Assembly: GCA_012510495.1 (NCBI GenBank)
Contig: JAAZHX010000292.1
Location: 21,491-85,490 of the forward strand
Length of the DNA stretch: 64,000 nucleotides
Reading direction: 5' to 3'
DNA from: Smithella sp.
GTDB lineage: Bacteria > Desulfobacterota > Syntrophia > Syntrophales > Smithellaceae
The first letter of the stretch is position 1. Each line of letters begins with the position of its first letter. Positions 9,149 through 18,651 of the stretch are shown piece after piece. Below the pieces are notes generated by a model that had not been told where the DNA came from, did not search any database, and saw nothing but the letters and a program-made list of their open reading frames with translations. The position numbers and the translations under genes were made by a program.

Positions 9149-10534
9149 CTACATCCTTTGCCTGATTCCGGCGTATTGCCGCATGCGGGCGAAGACACGG
9201 ACGGCCTGCTCCGGAAAATCGCAGCAGGGAACGCCGCCTGCCTCTAAAAGATGTTCGCAGGCCACCTTGTCCCGGTTGTCTCCCAGAAGCGATGCAAAGA
9301 CGGGCTTGCGGCGGTCCGCTTGAACGACATCAACCAGAGACTGATAAACCCCGGGATTCTCTTCGGCGAAGGATATGAACACAATTCCGTCAACACCCCG
9401 GTCATCCAGGAGGGCTTTCACCACTTCCGTGATGGTTTTCTCGTATCCGTGGGTGAGCCAGTCGGGAAAGATGTCGATGGGATTCTTTGTCTTGGAGGAT
9501 GTCGCGATCACCCGGCCGATCCGGGCTTGTGTGGCATCCGCGAGTCTGGCGGTTTGCAATCCCTGTTCCATCGCCGTATCGATGCTCATGATGGCCTGCG
9601 CGCCGCTGTAAGAAACAAAAGCCAGGCTATCGCCCGCGGGTAGCGGCATATTCACAAAACCTTTCAGGGTCCGGATAAACTCGTCAATGGCGTAAAGGCG
9701 GATGGCGCCGGCCTGCCGCACGATTCCGTCAAACACGGAATCCTCCACCGCCATGCTGGCGGTGTGCGAAGCGGACGCTTTCGCGCCGGCCTGTGTGCGG
9801 CCGCTTTTGATGATCAACACCGGCTTTTTTGCCGTCGCCTCTTTCAGGCTTTTCACAAACAGGTCTCCGTCCTTCACGTCTTCCAGATACAGGCCGATGA
9901 CGCTCGTGGGGTCATCGTCGGCCAGGAAGGAAAGGGCGTCCGATTCGTTGACGTCCACCTTGTTTCCCAGGCCGATGCCTTTGGACAGATGAAAGCCGTC
10001 AAGCGAACTCAGGTAGCGCAAGAGCGCGCCCACAAAAATACCGGATTGCGCTGCTAAACCGATGTTGCCGGGCTCAAGCATCCGGGAATTGGTGAAATAA
10101 GACGTGGTCAGTTTGGTTTGCGTATTGACCAGGCCCAGGGTGTTGGGGCCGAAACCCCTCATGCCGGAGGACTTCAAAATAGAACGGACATCCTCCTGAT
10201 AGCTTGCCCCCTGCGTTCCCGTTTCCGCAAAACCTTCGGCGGAGATCACCGCCCCTTTGACGCCTTTGGCGGCACAGTCGCGCAGGGCGTCAGGGATAAA
10301 GCGGGGGGGAATGAGCAAGACCGCCAGATCGATTTCAAACGGCACGTCCCGCACGTTCGGGTACAAGGGAAGACCGAACACCTCTCCCCCCTGCGGGTTT
10401 ACGCCCGCCACACGGCCCGCAAAGCCCACTTCCCTCAACACCTTTAAAAGTTGCGCGCCGGGTTTTCCCTGATCCCGCGACGCTCCGATCACGACAACGC
10501 TTTGCGCTTCCAGTATTTCACGAATCGGCCGCAT
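9149..10534 (-). CDS. ADP-forming acyl-CoA synthetase, alpha (CoA-binding) half
   Basis: This 461-residue protein resembles the alpha subunit of ADP-forming acetyl-CoA synthetases, which exchange acyl-CoA and ATP for acid, CoA and ADP. The CoA-binding Rossmann domain is seen in VVVIGASRDQGKPG and GVNPQGG. Two succinyl-CoA-ligase-like domains follow, with GPNTLGLVNT and the SHTASMAVEDSVFDG block holding the phosphorylated histidine. The ATP-grasp beta part is not fused and is not next door. Either it is encoded elsewhere or the protein has a non-catalytic role. The codon use is like that of core genes. Confidence 0.85.
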   Translation of the reverse strand: MRPIREILEAQSVVVIGASRDQGKPGAQLLKVLREVGFAGRVAGVNPQGGEVFGLPLYPNVRDVPFEIDLAVLLIPPRFIPDALRDCAAKGVKGAVISAEGFAETGTQGASYQEDVRSILKSSGMRGFGPNTLGLVNTQTKLTTSYFTNSRMLEPGNIGLAAQSGIFVGALLRYLSSLDGFHLSKGIGLGNKVDVNESDALSFLADDDPTSVIGLYLEDVKDGDLFVKSLKEATAKKPVLIIKSGRTQAGAKASASHTASMAVEDSVFDGIVRQAGAIRLYAIDEFIRTLKGFVNMPLPAGDSLAFVSYSGAQAIMSIDTAMEQGLQTARLADATQARIGRVIATSSKTKNPIDIFPDWLTHGYEKTITEVVKALLDDRGVDGIVFISFAEENPGVYQSLVDVVQADRRKPVFASLLGDNRDKVACEHLLEAGGVPCCDFPEQAVRVFARMRQYAGIRQRM

Positions 10535-10673
10535 TTGTTTTTCCTTTCCCCCGGGTGAGATCTCTGCCGGTTTTCAAAATAGTTTGATAAAAAGACGGTT
10601 TGCGCTTTACACATGCACGGAGGCATTAAATAACACAAATAAAGACTTGTCAATAACGAGGCAAACATGATGA

Positions 10674-10871
10674 ATGCTAAAAAGTATGTCTTTCGGTTAT
10701 CTGTCTGCCGAATCCTGGAAGATATTCAGATTCGGCTTCCCTTATTTCATCCAGGAAGTTTATAATCACAAACGTCTTCATCCCTCTCTGGGATACAGAC
10801 CGCCCGTGGCATTGGAAGAACGGTTCATAAACCAAAAACCCTGGCCGACTGCTCTAACCCAATCTGTCTAA
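10674..10871 (+). pseudogene. IS3-family transposase (OrfB) carboxyl-terminal scrap
   Basis: The translation contains FIQEVYNHKRLHPSLGYRPP followed by VALEERF. This is the end of the DDE integrase core in IS3-family OrfB proteins, where the last catalytic glutamate lies just upstream. Only about 50 of the roughly 280 residues remain and no start or OrfA is present. The following bases (GGGGTGCAGTCC) resemble an IS3-type end. The scrap marks the left border of the defence island. Confidence 0.8.
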
Positions 10872-10944
10872 CCCCAGGGGTGCAGTCCATCGTTTATAGA
10901 GCGTTTAAACGAGTGGTTTCGGTAAAACTTAATCTTTATAAGGG

Positions 10945-10973
10945 TTGACACATTAAAAACAGGAAGGTATATT
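10945..10973 (+). promoter_or_regulatory. Strong sigma70-type promoter for the defence operon
   Basis: A consensus TTGACA at 10945-10950 and TATATT at 10968-10973 are separated by exactly 17 bp, 68 bp before the RM start. Upstream are a 10-bp palindrome CGTTTAAACG at 10902-10911 and a second CGTTTA at 10891. These might bind a regulator, but no controller gene is visible. Confidence 0.75.
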
Positions 10974-11041
10974 CGCCACATCAAGCAGTGATGTAAATAT
11001 GCCTTTGAAATAGCGGACATGCAAAACAACGGACGGGTGAA

Positions 11042-13927
11042 ATGAAAGCTCCGCAGGAAATCATTGCTCTTGTTGAACGCTTCGATCAAAATCTTCAAGC
11101 CTATCAATCCGGCAAATATAACGAAACGCAACTCCGGCGGGAATTTATCGATCCCTTTTTCAAGGCGCTGGGCTGGGATGTAGAAAACACATCCGGTTAC
11201 GCCGAAGCCTACAAAGATGTCATTCACGAAGACGCGATAAAAATCGGCTCTGCCAGCAAGGCTCCGGATTACAGCTTCCGCATCGGCGGCACGCGCAAAT
11301 TTTTTGTTGAGGCAAAAAAACCTTCGGTCAATATCGCCGAGGATATCGGTCCCGCCTATCAGCTCAGGCGCTATGCCTGGTCGGCAAAACTGCCCCTTTC
11401 CATTCTCAGCGATTTTGAGGAATTCGCCGTTTATGACTGCCGCGTCAAACCGGATAAATCCGATAAAGCATCCACGGCGCGCATCATCTACCTTAAATAC
11501 AAAGAATACCTCACCCGCTGGGAAGAAATAGCTTCTGTTTTTTCTAAAGATGCTCTGATGAAAGGCTCTTTCGACAAATACGCGGAAACGACCAAAACAA
11601 AAAGAGGCACAGCAGGCGTTGACGCGGCTTTTCTGTCTGAAATCGATTCCTGGCGGCAGGCGCTCGCGCAAAATATCGCCCTGCGCAATCTCAGTCTCAC
11701 CCAGCGGGAACTCAACTTTGCCGTAACTAAAACGATTGACCGCATTATTTTTCTGCGCATTTGTGAAGACCGGGGCATCGAACCCTACGGCCGGCTTATG
11801 GCGCTGCAAAACGGCGCGGACGTTTATCCGCGCCTGACAAAATATTTTTATGACGCCGATGATAAATATAACTCCGGCCTGTTTCATTTCAGACGGGAAA
11901 AAGATCGCTTTGAGCCGCCCGATGATTTGACTTTAACTCTTTCCGTTGATGATAAAATTTTAAAAGATATTTTCAAAAGCCTTTATTATCCCGAAAGCCC
12001 GTATGAATTTAGCGTTTTGCCCGCCGATATTCTCGGGCAGGTTTATGAACAGTTTCTGGGCAAAGTGATTCATCTCACGCCGGGGCATCGCGCCAAAGTG
12101 GAAGAAAAACCGGAAGTGCGCAAAGCGGGCGGCGTTTATTATACACCGACATATATTGTCGATTATATCGTCAAAAACACTGTGGGCAAACTTCTGGAGG
12201 GCAAAACCCCCAAAGCGGCGAAAAAACTACGCATCCTTGATCCGGCCTGCGGTTCCGGCTCTTTCCTTATCGGCGCGTATCAATATCTTTTGGATTGGCA
12301 CAGAGACAAATACATTGAAGACGGCGCGGAAAAACACGCCAAAGGCAAAGACCCAAAGCTTTACCAGAGAATCCGCAATGAATGGCGGCTGACCACGGCG
12401 GAGCGCAAGCGCATTTTGTTAAACAACATCTACGGCGTGGATATCGACCCGCAGGCGGTGGAAGTAACCAAGCTCTCGCTACTGCTCAAAGTTTTGGAAG
12501 GAGAAAGCGACGAGACAATCAAATCAGCTTTCAGATTATTCAACGAGCGCGCCCTGCCCGATTTGGGCAACAACATCAAATGCGGCAATTCGCTCATCGG
12601 CCCGGATTTTTACGAAGGCCAACAGACCAGCTTTCTGGACACGGAAGAAATGCAGCGCGTCAATGCCTTTGATTGGGAAAAGGAATTTCCGGAAATATTC
12701 AAAGCGGGCGGCTTCGACACCGTCATCGGCAATCCGCCGTATATTGATTCTGAGTGGCTTACAAAAACAAATCCTGAACTCAGAAGCTATTGTACTAAAA
12801 ACTACCAAAGCGCAAAAGGAAATTGGGATATCTTCTGTGTTTTTGTGGAAAAGGGCCTTGAATTATCGAGGCAATATTCAAGCCTGATTACCCCAAATAA
12901 GTTACTTTCGGCAGATTATGCACGTGCTGCAAGAAATTATATGGTTTCGAACCACTCAATTATAGTCATTCGTGATTACTCCAACATTCCTGTTTTTCCA
13001 GTTTCTGTTTATCCAATTGTATATGTGGCAAAAACAAAAACAACAAATTTGTCATTATCTTATGAATTGATGAAACAAACCGAGGGGATTATTAAGATAG
13101 AAAGGTCTCAATCAATTGATCGGGTAAAGTTCAATAAGGTTGACGGGAATAGTTGGACTTCTCTTTTCGGCGGCAAGGACAACACCTTTTTGGAAAAATT
13201 TGAACATTCATGTATTCTTCTTGATGAAATTGCCTCAGTAAATGGAGCAGCAACTGTATCTGAAGCATACGAATACAAAGAATATATTGCCGACGAACCA
13301 ACAAAGGAAGATTATTTCACTTTTGTAAATACGGGAACAATTGACCGCTATGCTGTCTTATGGGGTATTTATCCCACAACTTATATAAAAGCGAAATATA
13401 ACAGACCTATTATTCCAAGAAAATTTTGGCATAAGATGTCAGAACGTCGGCTCCAGCAAGCACGCTCAGAAAAAATTATTGTAGGAGGAATGAACAAACG
13501 ATTAGAATGCATTTATGATAGTGGAAATATTATTGCGGGTAAATCTACTTCAATAATTATTTCTAATAAAGTAAATTTACTTTATTTACTTGGTTTACTT
13601 AACAGTAAATTATTGAGTTATTTTTATCGCACAACTTTTTCAGGGCTATCTTTGCAAGGCGGATTTTTAAGAATTGGGCCACCGCAATTAAAAATACTAC
13701 CAATTAAAACTGTTGAAAATACCGATCCTAATTTTCAAAAGATGATTAACCTTGTAAAACAAATGCTCAATTTAAACAAACAACTACAAGAATCCAAAAC
13801 CGACCATGAAAAAACGTTAATCCAGCACCAAATCGACGCCATCGACAACCAAATCGACAAACTGGTTTACGAACTCTACGATTTAACTCCCGAAGAAGTA
13901 GAAATTGTAGAAGGAATATTTTTATGA
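11042..13927 (+). CDS. Type IIG restriction-modification enzyme (Eco57I-like, endonuclease plus N6-adenine methylase)
   Basis: This 961-residue single-chain enzyme is expected both to methylate adenine and to cut unmodified DNA. The amino-terminal 150 residues resemble HsdR-type nuclease domains, with a PD-(D/E)xK pattern in APDYSFRIGG and then KFFVEAKKP. The methylase has motif I LDPACGSGSFLIGAY (near residue 400) and motif IV IGNPPY (near residue 563). The target-recognition part follows, ending in a coiled stretch and LVYELYDLTPEEVEIVEG. Base use shifts sharply after motif IV from moderately GC-rich to AT-rich, and returns near 13790. Its stop overlaps the next start as ATGA. It may be a defence enzyme or part of a larger system. 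Confidence 0.9.
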   Translation: MKAPQEIIALVERFDQNLQAYQSGKYNETQLRREFIDPFFKALGWDVENTSGYAEAYKDVIHEDAIKIGSASKAPDYSFRIGGTRKFFVEAKKPSVNIAEDIGPAYQLRRYAWSAKLPLSILSDFEEFAVYDCRVKPDKSDKASTARIIYLKYKEYLTRWEEIASVFSKDALMKGSFDKYAETTKTKRGTAGVDAAFLSEIDSWRQALAQNIALRNLSLTQRELNFAVTKTIDRIIFLRICEDRGIEPYGRLMALQNGADVYPRLTKYFYDADDKYNSGLFHFRREKDRFEPPDDLTLTLSVDDKILKDIFKSLYYPESPYEFSVLPADILGQVYEQFLGKVIHLTPGHRAKVEEKPEVRKAGGVYYTPTYIVDYIVKNTVGKLLEGKTPKAAKKLRILDPACGSGSFLIGAYQYLLDWHRDKYIEDGAEKHAKGKDPKLYQRIRNEWRLTTAERKRILLNNIYGVDIDPQAVEVTKLSLLLKVLEGESDETIKSAFRLFNERALPDLGNNIKCGNSLIGPDFYEGQQTSFLDTEEMQRVNAFDWEKEFPEIFKAGGFDTVIGNPPYIDSEWLTKTNPELRSYCTKNYQSAKGNWDIFCVFVEKGLELSRQYSSLITPNKLLSADYARAARNYMVSNHSIIVIRDYSNIPVFPVSVYPIVYVAKTKTTNLSLSYELMKQTEGIIKIERSQSIDRVKFNKVDGNSWTSLFGGKDNTFLEKFEHSCILLDEIASVNGAATVSEAYEYKEYIADEPTKEDYFTFVNTGTIDRYAVLWGIYPTTYIKAKYNRPIIPRKFWHKMSERRLQQARSEKIIVGGMNKRLECIYDSGNIIAGKSTSIIISNKVNLLYLLGLLNSKLLSYFYRTTFSGLSLQGGFLRIGPPQLKILPIKTVENTDPNFQKMINLVKQMLNLNKQLQESKTDHEKTLIQHQIDAIDNQIDKLVYELYDLTPEEVEIVEGIFL

Positions 13928-14745
13928 AAGAAAATGACAAGTGCGATGAATCTTTGAGTGAATTTTTCAGACATTTGCAATTAGCAAGGGAACAACTAAA
14001 TAATAATCATCAAGCTATACGAAAAGCTCGCGCATTTATAATTGAACAATTGAAGAAGCTCAGTTTTTCGATAGAAAAATCAATAAGACCATTAATCCTA
14101 GGATTACAAAGAATTTTCAAAGAGCTTCCCCCGCGAACAAAAGAAGCTCTCATTTTGCTCGGTAAACATGGTTGGTACTTTGACTTACAAATGCCGCTTC
14201 CGAGCCTATGGGATTTAAAGGATTTGTTAGCAAATGGCAATATAGAAGAAGTTGAGAATATTTTAATAAAACATTTTGAAGATCAAATAGATATTATAGA
14301 AAAATCTATAATTGACAAGTTTCCTGAACGTAAAAAAATAATTACCGCTGCTTTCAATGCACACAGACGTCAAGAATATGAATTATCCATTCCTGTGCTC
14401 TTTGCGCAAACAGATGGAATCTGCAAAGAAGTGGTAGATCAATACCTATTTATGAAAATTAGAGGCAGAAGGATACCGCAAACAGCATTTTATGTCGAGC
14501 AAATTGCTGCTAATAAAATTATGATGGCATTCCTCAGCCCCCTTGCACAGACTCTTCCTGTTAATGCAGCGGAAAACGAGCGAGATGAAGGATTTGACGA
14601 ATTGAATCGGCATATGGTGCTGCATGGGCAGTCGCTGGATTATGGTAATAAAAAAAATAGTTTAAAAGCAATTTCACTGATAAATTATGTTAGTCATGTG
14701 CTTGATAAAAAACACTCATTGAATAAAGGTGAAGTTTCTTTTTAA
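13924..14745 (+). CDS. HEPN-like protein encoded with the RM enzyme
   Basis: This 273-residue, mostly helical protein has no recognised enzyme domain in its first half. The second half has AHRRQEYELSIPVLFAQTDG, then NRHMVLHG and NSLKAISLINYV. Arg229 and His234 form an R-x4-H motif, the signature of HEPN RNases, which act in toxin-antitoxin and abortive-infection systems. The HEPN assignment is inferred from that motif and its helical setting, not from a search. The gene starts within the RM stop codon (ATGA), so translation is coupled. It is AT-rich, unlike the chromosome around it. RNA cleavage on infection is a plausible role but is not shown. Confidence 0.65.
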   Translation: MKENDKCDESLSEFFRHLQLAREQLNNNHQAIRKARAFIIEQLKKLSFSIEKSIRPLILGLQRIFKELPPRTKEALILLGKHGWYFDLQMPLPSLWDLKDLLANGNIEEVENILIKHFEDQIDIIEKSIIDKFPERKKIITAAFNAHRRQEYELSIPVLFAQTDGICKEVVDQYLFMKIRGRRIPQTAFYVEQIAANKIMMAFLSPLAQTLPVNAAENERDEGFDELNRHMVLHGQSLDYGNKKNSLKAISLINYVSHVLDKKHSLNKGEVSF

Positions 14746-14853
14746 TTGCAAAAAGTCGCGGCAAGCGTTGACAACCAAATCGACAAACTGGTTTATGAGC
14801 TATACGACTTAACTCCCGAAGAAATCGCCATCGTGGAGGGTGGCAGTACATGA
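14746..14853 (+). repeat. Duplicated fragment of the RM gene 3' end between the HEPN-like and SIR2 genes
   Basis: Directly after the HEPN-like stop codon the sequence reads, in an open frame, LQKVAASVDNQIDKLVYELY and then DLTPEEIAIVEGGST. This matches the RM carboxyl terminus encoded at about 13842-13915, with many synonymous differences. The frame closes with a TGA that overlaps the SIR2 ATG, the same ATGA coupling as between the RM and HEPN-like genes. No start codon is likely. It is a relic of an RM gene that once stood directly before the SIR2 gene. Confidence 0.85.
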
Positions 14854-17800
14854 GCAAAGACAATGAAACATTGATTCCTCAGAATATCCGCTCTTATTTT
14901 CATGAAATAGCAGAAAGACTTTGGTCAGGTCATGCAACAATAATGGTTGGTGCTGGTTTTAGTAGAAATGCGAAAAAGAGTGACCCAGCAAAAAAGGATT
15001 TCCCAACTTGGAACCAACTTGGAGATATCTTCTATAACAAAATATATGGGCACTGTCCAAGTGAGAAACATAATTATCTTAATGTCTTGAATTTGGCTGA
15101 TGAATTACAAGCCGCGTTAGGGCGACCAACTTTGGATCACATTCTTCGCAAGGAAATTCCTGATGAAGACCATGAACCTTCACATTTACATATCAAATTA
15201 ATGGAATTGCCATGGGTTGATATCTTCACAACTAATTATGATACTCTTCTCGAACGCGCATGTATTAATGTAACTTCCCAAAAATTCGATATCGTTATTA
15301 ATAAACAAGACTTGGTTTATTCTGAAAAACCAAGGATTATAAAACTCCACGGAAGCTTTCCATCAGAACGTCCATTTATCATTACTGAAGAAGATTATCG
15401 AAAATATCCAAAAAAATTCGCGCCTTTTGTAAATACTGTTCAGCAATCACTTTTGGAAAATACGCTTTGTTTAGTTGGTTTTTCTGGAGACGATCCAAAT
15501 TTTCTTCAATGGATAGGTTGGATTCATGACAATCTGGGAAAAGATAATTCACCCAAGATTTATTTAATTGGTTTATTAAACTTGTCTGACGCACAAAAGA
15601 AGTTGCTTGAACAAAGAAATGTTGTGTCTCTCAATCTTTCCTCTTTGCCAGGAATAGACGGTAATCATGAAAAAGCAATGAATACATTTTTGGATTTTCT
15701 TGCTTCCCAAAAAAAATCAGAGAAGAACATCGAGTGGCCAGGAACACAGAAATCATTGAGTCCCAAAGGTAATGAAGATAGCGTAAATCAACTTTTAGCA
15801 ATACTAAAAGAATGGAAAACTATTAGGAATGATTATCCTAACTGGATAATTGTTCCAGAAGATCGCCGTAGTGCATTATGGACACATACATTATTCTGGA
15901 TTCCTACTTTTAAAAGTATTTCCAGCCTTAGTATGCCAGATGATATAGAATTTTTATTTGAAATGAATTGGAGATTGGAAAAGTGTTTAAGTCCAATATT
16001 CAATAATATGATCGATGATTATGAAAAGATACTTAACCGATACAATCCATTTCCTGAAATAATAATCATAGAAGGAGCAATTAATCCAAAAAGCTTAGAC
16101 TATACGTCTTTGCCGTGGGAACGAATTAAAAATAAATGGCTTGAGCTTCATATTTCTATTATGCGTTTTTATCGAGAAGAAGGGTTCCTTGATAAATGGG
16201 ACACTATCAATGAAAAAATACAAAATATTTATCAATTTTTATCACCAGAATTGATTGCTAAGCTCCATTACGAACGCTGTTTGCACTTTTTGTTTTACTT
16301 GAAAATTTCTGAGGTAAGGTCACAAATCAAGGAATGGCCCGTAAACACTTCCCTTCCTTTATGGGAAGCGAAACGCGCTGGTATATTGGCCGAACTTGGC
16401 AATATTGAAGAAGCTGAAAAAATACTTGAAAATTCTTTGAGCTTTATCCGATCCCAATTAAATCTTGTCCCAATTTCACGTGATTATTCATGGGTATCCC
16501 AAGAAGCCTATGTTATGTCATTGTTTCAATATATTAAAGATGCACGTTCGTTCAGAGGCGAACAGTTTGAGGAACGACAAAAGATAAGACGAATTTTTAA
16601 TGAACGATGGAATGATCTTAAACAATATAAATGCGATCCATGGACCGAATTAAAACTTTTTGAAATTTATTTGGAACACGAAGCGGTTCCTGTTTCCAAT
16701 ATATCTCAAAAAAAAGAATTTGATATCGGACGCGTTACGGCGACACGACATTTCTCACGTGAAAATAAGGAGGCTGCTACTGCATATTCTTTTCTTCGAT
16801 ATTGTGAAGAAGCAGGCATGCCTTTTAAGATACCTGGTATCACGTATGGCAAAGGAGCGGCAAAAGGTGCAATTAAACGCATTGCAAATTATTCGCCATA
16901 TTGGGCTTTCGCTTCATTAGTTAGAATTGGTGATTCTAAAGTTGTTGATGAGATATTTAATCGCAAATCTATGGTGACGATGGACATATCCCAGGTGGAT
17001 CGCTTGATTGACCATTATATTGCGGCTATTGAGAGCATCTTTCCAGAAATCGAAATTGGCGATCGTTTTCACCAAGATAATTTTGCTATTGCTTTGGCTT
17101 CGGTAATCCCGGAAATTCTTTCCCGTCTTTGTGTTAAATGCTCAGGGAAAGCTAGGTTAAAATTATTAGCTTTTTTGAAGATTCTATATTCTTCAGATCA
17201 GAAAATCAAATTTACAAATGTTGCGCAATTTACAGAAAGACTAATTGGTTCGTTTTCAGAAGAAAAGCAATATAAACTCATTCCAAATCTGTTAAAGTTC
17301 CCTATATTAAGCAATCTCCATTTCTTGATAAAGAGAGAATTCCCAGAACCATTTCATTTCCTTTCAGTTGATAGCGAATTAATCACCGGCTATGATAAAA
17401 TCAAAATTGATCAGGATATTATCAGAGACCTGCTTCAGAAATTATATTCTACGATTAAGGAGGAAAGGAATAGAGCATTTCTCCGGCTGGAAAAGCTGTA
17501 TAGATTTAATCTACTTGATAATGAACAGGTTAAGAGTTTAGGTGTTGCCTTATGGAGTCAGATAAATGATAAATCAGGGTTTCCTAAAAATACTGATTTC
17601 TACAATTTTGCTTTCACTAAATTGCCCCACCCTGAAACAGTTGATCCAGTATATTTATTCAAAGAATTTGCTTTAAATGAACCTTTTCCAGTCCAAGGTT
17701 CAAATATAGGCCAAGGTATATCAATGACCGGAGGTAATATTCCAATATTTTATGAAATCCTTGGTGCTGCAGTAACAGGTATTGACTGGTCAAATGATGA

Positions 17801-18587
17801 AACTGTACAAATATTCAATAAATTAATTGAATGGTGGGATGCGGATAAACACTACTTAAAGGAAGATGCGATTTCCAATCCATTTAGTAATATTCAAGAT
17901 GAGTTCCGTGCCAGATTTTGGCACCTCGCTCCCATATTAGCCAATGTAATTGCACCGCGTCTATCCATTATGACTGATACCAATATTAAATCGACTGTAT
18001 CTCGCTTGCTAAATGAACTACATGAATATGAAATACCGTCCTTACGTGCGCATGTTGCTTTGGTGAATTTATTTCCAGATGACAAACCTCACTTATATTC
18101 AAAGATAGAAAACGCAATTAGCTCAAATGATCATTATAATATTGTTGACGCGATAGAAGCTATATGGGCAATTATTAAATCAGATAATGCATCATCCTTT
18201 GGAAAATCGGATATTGCTAATAGTCTGATCTTGGTGAGTCAACAGATTAAGTGGCGAAGGAAATTGGGGTTGGTTTCTTCCTTAAATCTAATGTCTAATA
18301 TTGTGGATATAACTCCTAAGTATCTGAGCAACATCCTGCTATCAGACATATTGATTGGGCTGAGTTTTTTAAGTAATGAAAGTGATCCTATAAACACAGA
18401 TATGGATACAGACATCGCAGATAAATTGGAATATAGAAAGCAGGCTGCATATTTAGCATACAGACTATACAGACATTTTTCCTGTAAGAGAGAAAACGTT
18501 CCTAAAGTTATTGCTGATTGGAAGGTCATTTGTACATCATTAAATGAATTTGCCGAAATTCGTAATGAATGGCTAGAAGTACATTAG
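14850..18587 (+). CDS. Large SIR2-domain protein, probable antiphage NADase
   Basis: This 1245-residue protein has an amino-terminal SIR2-like domain: MVGAGFSRN (residues 32-40), DIFTTNYDTLLE (with Asn129), IIKLHGSFP (His167) and LVGFSGDDPNFLQWIG. These are the NAD-binding and catalytic positions conserved in defence-associated sirtuins such as DSR and Thoeris ThsA, which deplete NAD+ on infection. The remaining roughly 950 residues are helix-rich, without a recognised motif, and may be a phage-sensing solenoid as in DSR proteins. No transmembrane segment is seen. The gene is strongly AT-rich, indicating transfer. It starts at an ATGA overlap with an RM tail relic. The NADase role is inferred from the family. 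Confidence 0.85.
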   Translation: MSKDNETLIPQNIRSYFHEIAERLWSGHATIMVGAGFSRNAKKSDPAKKDFPTWNQLGDIFYNKIYGHCPSEKHNYLNVLNLADELQAALGRPTLDHILRKEIPDEDHEPSHLHIKLMELPWVDIFTTNYDTLLERACINVTSQKFDIVINKQDLVYSEKPRIIKLHGSFPSERPFIITEEDYRKYPKKFAPFVNTVQQSLLENTLCLVGFSGDDPNFLQWIGWIHDNLGKDNSPKIYLIGLLNLSDAQKKLLEQRNVVSLNLSSLPGIDGNHEKAMNTFLDFLASQKKSEKNIEWPGTQKSLSPKGNEDSVNQLLAILKEWKTIRNDYPNWIIVPEDRRSALWTHTLFWIPTFKSISSLSMPDDIEFLFEMNWRLEKCLSPIFNNMIDDYEKILNRYNPFPEIIIIEGAINPKSLDYTSLPWERIKNKWLELHISIMRFYREEGFLDKWDTINEKIQNIYQFLSPELIAKLHYERCLHFLFYLKISEVRSQIKEWPVNTSLPLWEAKRAGILAELGNIEEAEKILENSLSFIRSQLNLVPISRDYSWVSQEAYVMSLFQYIKDARSFRGEQFEERQKIRRIFNERWNDLKQYKCDPWTELKLFEIYLEHEAVPVSNISQKKEFDIGRVTATRHFSRENKEAATAYSFLRYCEEAGMPFKIPGITYGKGAAKGAIKRIANYSPYWAFASLVRIGDSKVVDEIFNRKSMVTMDISQVDRLIDHYIAAIESIFPEIEIGDRFHQDNFAIALASVIPEILSRLCVKCSGKARLKLLAFLKILYSSDQKIKFTNVAQFTERLIGSFSEEKQYKLIPNLLKFPILSNLHFLIKREFPEPFHFLSVDSELITGYDKIKIDQDIIRDLLQKLYSTIKEERNRAFLRLEKLYRFNLLDNEQVKSLGVALWSQINDKSGFPKNTDFYNFAFTKLPHPETVDPVYLFKEFALNEPFPVQGSNIGQGISMTGGNIPIFYEILGAAVTGIDWSNDETVQIFNKLIEWWDADKHYLKEDAISNPFSNIQDEFRARFWHLAPILANVIAPRLSIMTDTNIKSTVSRLLNELHEYEIPSLRAHVALVNLFPDDKPHLYSKIENAISSNDHYNIVDAIEAIWAIIKSDNASSFGKSDIANSLILVSQQIKWRRKLGLVSSLNLMSNIVDITPKYLSNILLSDILIGLSFLSNESDPINTDMDTDIADKLEYRKQAAYLAYRLYRHFSCKRENVPKVIADWKVICTSLNEFAEIRNEWLEVH

Positions 18588-18651
18588 AATTATAAGTATT
18601 TATGAGAACAATATTTTAGAAAAATATTCCTGTATAAAAAGGGCTATATTG

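Noticed and set aside
9149-10534. Protein acetyltransferase (Pat-type) instead of acyl-CoA synthetase alpha half
   Set aside because: Pat-type proteins carry an added GNAT domain. This protein ends after the ligase-like domains.
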